From positions 7,603,570 through 7,667,569 of the forward strand of contig JASSKH010000005.1 of NCBI GenBank assembly GCA_031763025.1: a stretch of DNA of 64,000 bases, given 5' to 3'. Below, one piece after another: positions 63,801 to 64,000 of this stretch (position 1 is its first letter; every line of letters starts with the position of its first letter). The position numbers and the translations under genes are program-made. The notes under the pieces were generated by a model that worked only from the letters and a program-made list of their open reading frames with translations, had not been told where the DNA came from and made no database searches. This DNA is from Macrocystis pyrifera. Its lineage: Eukaryota; Sar; Phaeophyceae; Laminariales; Laminariaceae.

Positions 63801-63822
63801 CCACAAGGGGGAGGTCGTCAAG
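53599..63822 (+). CDS. RS/RGG-rich protein gene with putative S1 domain, multi-exon, continues past window
   Basis: Gene-level entry. Five plus-strand exons (53,599-53,653; 54,543-54,788; 59,240-59,302; 61,578-61,721; 63,610-63,822) join in phase, about 240 codons. Successive features are Gly-rich start, RS dipeptides, RGRGRGATLPAWLS, RGG-type repeats, and LPELFSVHKGEVVK, which resembles the first strand of an S1 RNA-binding domain. RS domains mediate contacts among splicing factors, and RGG and S1 bind RNA, so a nuclear splicing or RNP-assembly role is inferred. The 5' end and the rest of the S1 domain are not visible. Confidence 0.65.
54543..54788 (+). CDS. RS-domain exon
   Basis: Acceptor CCTTTTTTTGCAG after a pyrimidine tract; donor GGGAG|GTAGGT; 246 nt. 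One base completes the previous codon, then HKDSTSRSRDRQRR, SKSRSRSNSFRRRR, a Gly-rich block, and MSRSRSRSRSRPRTKARSRS. Alternating Arg-Ser is diagnostic of SR and SR-like splicing proteins, phosphorylated by SRPK/CLK kinases in other eukaryotes. No RRM is visible in the window. Confidence 0.85.
54811..54851 (+). repeat. GTT microsatellite
   Basis: About thirteen TGT units directly after the RS exon donor region. Confidence 0.9.
55150..55950 (+). repeat. GGGTC(G/A) repeat field
   Basis: Pure CGGGT blocks at 55,270-55,312 and 55,803-55,835, joined by ~70-90 bp degenerate units (GTCAAGANTTTTCAAATCTCACGGGTC), and a palindromic CGACCCGCGGGTCG cluster near 55,700. Confidence 0.8.
57045..57137 (+). 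repeat. D-subfamily repeat
   Basis: TATTAGGAGTAGGAACGGCGCTCCGTCTCG ... GCATGCAACAAATGAGTACG plus C-run; nearly the same 5' junction as the copy at 3113. Confidence 0.75.
57138..57290 (+). repeat. C-family repeat
   Basis: Abuts the D copy: CAAGTACCTCACGGCGCTTCG ... CAGCATGATAATGAGTACAC plus C-run. Confidence 0.78.
57295..57430 (+). repeat. C-family repeat
   Basis: Third unit in the run: TTCCCGCGCTTCGCGCTTGG ... CATGCACGATGACAACATC plus C-run. Confidence 0.78.
57454..57541 (+). repeat. Exact 44 bp tandem duplication
   Basis: TGGTCAAAGAATGTCAAAGC...ACAGAAATCGT occurs twice in a row without differences. Confidence 0.92.
59240..59302 (+). CDS. Short charged exon of RS gene
   Basis: Acceptor GACGTGAGCAG, donor GCAACCAG|GTACCC; 63 nt. 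RNRDKDPVKDMRGSLSEQAT, highly charged. Incoming and outgoing phase (2) match both neighbours, but an exon this short cannot be proven from sequence alone. Confidence 0.5.
59902..60003 (+). mobile_element. MITE-B copy 7
   Basis: TTCAACCCTTTTAGTGCAGCAG ... CTGCGGTTTTTTCCCTGAAAGGGTTGA. Confidence 0.85.
60056..60436 (-). repeat. E-family repeat split by MITE-A
   Basis: On minus: GATCTACCGTAGATCC, AACTCTCATAGCAGC part and CTAACCCAGGAAGCGTGTGG on either side of MITE-A copy 13. Confidence 0.55.
60238..60344 (+). mobile_element. MITE-A copy 13
   Basis: ATTACGGGGGGGCATAGTA at left, TTTAATATGGTCGCCCGTAAT at right. Confidence 0.88.
60748..60847 (-). mobile_element. MITE-A copy 14
   Basis: Minus orientation; right TIR ends at TATTTACTATT and is fused to the next copy. 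Confidence 0.82.
60849..60961 (+). mobile_element. MITE-A copy 15
   Basis: Opposite orientation to copy 14 and adjoining it; right TIR is perfect (TATTTACTATGGTCCCCCGTAATA). Confidence 0.88.
61061..61158 (+). mobile_element. MITE-B copy 9
   Basis: TTAACCCCTTTAGTACGGCAGTC ... GGACTGCGGTACTAAAAGGGTTGA; one of the best preserved copies. Confidence 0.92.
61578..61721 (+). CDS. RGRG / LPAWL exon of RS gene
   Basis: Acceptor CCGATTTTCAG, donor GGACGCAG|GTACGA; 144 nt. One base completes Arg, then ALELAMAGGGG, GRGRGRGATLPAWLS and HPEGIPGGLQQNGGGG. An RGRG stretch directly before LPAW(L/M) recurs, as I recall, in several metazoan and plant RNA-processing proteins; I cannot name the family. Phases (2 in, 2 out) match both neighbours. 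Confidence 0.75.
61878..61983 (-). mobile_element. MITE-A copy 16
   Basis: ATTACGGGGGGCCATAGTA ... TACTATGGTCCCCCGTAAT, minus orientation. Confidence 0.9.
62136..62560 (+). repeat. GGTTAGGGTAGGGTTGGTGTAT minisatellite
   Basis: About 17 units of 23-26 bp (GGTTGGTGTATGG(T/C)TAGGGTA); units contain telomere-like TTAGGG but the period is fixed. Confidence 0.92.
62570..62658 (+). mobile_element. MITE-B remnant
   Basis: GTTAACCCCTAGCG at left, TAGTTCCAAGTAATTTCCCC centre, GTTCTAACGGGGTTAAAC at right. Confidence 0.6.
62652..62750 (+). mobile_element. MITE-B copy 10
   Basis: TTAAACCGTTTTAGGACTGTAGTC ... GACTGCAGTCCTAAAACGGTTGA; directly follows the remnant. Confidence 0.85.
62761..63035 (+). repeat. 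E-family repeat, fullest copy
   Basis: In order: ATAGATCGTGATCTATCTG, AACTTGCCGTTATGAGA, GCGGGATCTGTGTGG, AAACATGAGCTGTAGG, CAGATCAGGAATCTATCC, AGATCATGAGGCG. Roughly 275 bp, no ORF or inverted termini; its AGATCATnnAGATC words recur in all copies. Confidence 0.7.
63610..63822 (+). CDS. RGG-rich exon leading into a putative S1 domain, frame broken in a G-run
   Basis: Acceptor TATGACAGCAG after a long pyrimidine tract; donor GTCAAG|GTGGGA; 213 nt. Incoming phase gives PESPPKFAGRSSMPLPPEPA, then MGRGGGGRPDGGGG. At an 11-base G-run (63,701-63,711) that frame leaves coding-like sequence and stops at 63,841. One extra G yields RRGGGHYGGGGGRGRGNGR and APEKLPELFSVHKGEVVK, ending phase 0 at the donor. 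LPELFSVHKGEVV resembles the opening strand of S1 domains such as those in ZCCHC17 or DHX8-type proteins; only this first strand is visible, so the assignment is tentative. Confidence 0.7.
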
Positions 63823-63883
63823 GTGGGAGGCTTTTCTGTGAAGTGGTAGGGGAGGGGGAGGAAGGGGACTGGACCGTTCCCGT

Positions 63884-63952
63884 TTGTTGCTTGCCTTAGG
63901 TATTGGCCATCGACCACGCATCCCTTTTGAGACGGAGCAGGGGGGGGGGGAG
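63884..63952 (-). repeat. D-subfamily repeat (minus)
   Basis: CTCCGTCTCAAAAGGGATGCG and GTCGATGGCC on minus; unlike other copies its poly-C (G-run 63,941-63,950) is at the 5' side of the core, so the boundary is uncertain. Confidence 0.45.
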
Positions 63953-64000
63953 TGGTGATGGATGCTATGCATGGTGGCGGGAGGGAAACGAAGTGAGGGT

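Noticed and set aside
63598..63835. Minus-strand open frame with DREKFRKFLW and a Pro-rich tail
   Set aside because: It runs antisense to the plus-strand exon, whose acceptor, pyrimidine tract, phase and RGG/S1-like content are better; the minus reading has a stop right at its only donor.

Overview
This is a nuclear eukaryotic window: short exons (24 to about 300 codons) lie far apart in long GT-AG introns, and the introns and flanks are packed with small mobile elements, homopolymers and microsatellites. There is no operon structure, rRNA or recognisable tRNA gene. The NB-ARC NTPase with many short exons, the repeat content and the GC-mixed introns fit a stramenopile, most likely a brown alga, but that assignment is inference.

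Gene 1 (minus strand, window edge to at least 23,681; possibly starting at 52,905). Sixteen exons whose reading phases chain together encode, in order, a Ser/Gly/Arg-rich region, a PH-like domain (18.3-17.0 kb), an acidic linker with an Asp run (16.2-14.8 kb), a helical region (13.5-9.0 kb), and the first half of an NB-ARC domain: a proline-rich lead-in (4.7 kb), the P-loop (3.4 kb), the following strand (2.4 kb) and the kinase-2/Walker B motif (0.9 kb). The rest of the NB-ARC domain lies beyond position 1. I do not know of this PH-plus-NB-ARC architecture.

Gene 2 (plus strand, about 53.6 kb to beyond 63.8 kb). Five phase-compatible exons encode an RS-repeat segment, an RGRG/LPAWL segment, an RGG-rich segment and what looks like the start of an S1 RNA-binding domain, so a nuclear RNA-processing protein is likely. 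Its 5' end and the possible first exon of gene 1 (ATG at 52,905, minus) face away from each other, which suggests a shared promoter region near 53 kb.

Three otherwise good exons (15.4, 4.7 and 63.7 kb) are broken at G/C homopolymers, and each is restored by one extra base in the run. Systematic homopolymer undercalling is the simplest explanation.

Between 23.7 and 52.5 kb I see no convincing exon; it is either one very long intron or intergenic DNA. Repeats across the window include: MITE-A (about 108 bp, perfect terminal inverted repeats, 16 copies), MITE-B (about 97 bp, 11 copies and decayed remnants), a tRNA-derived SINE with A and B boxes (5 copies and a fragment), a retroposon-like family ending in poly-C instead of poly-A (C/D family, about 18 copies), a fourth dispersed family (E), a 411 bp near-perfect palindrome, two arrays built on a CACACGTGTG palindrome, and telomere-like minisatellites. 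Nesting gives relative ages: E, B and C/D copies are interrupted by MITE-A, and one MITE-A is interrupted by an ~855 bp element.
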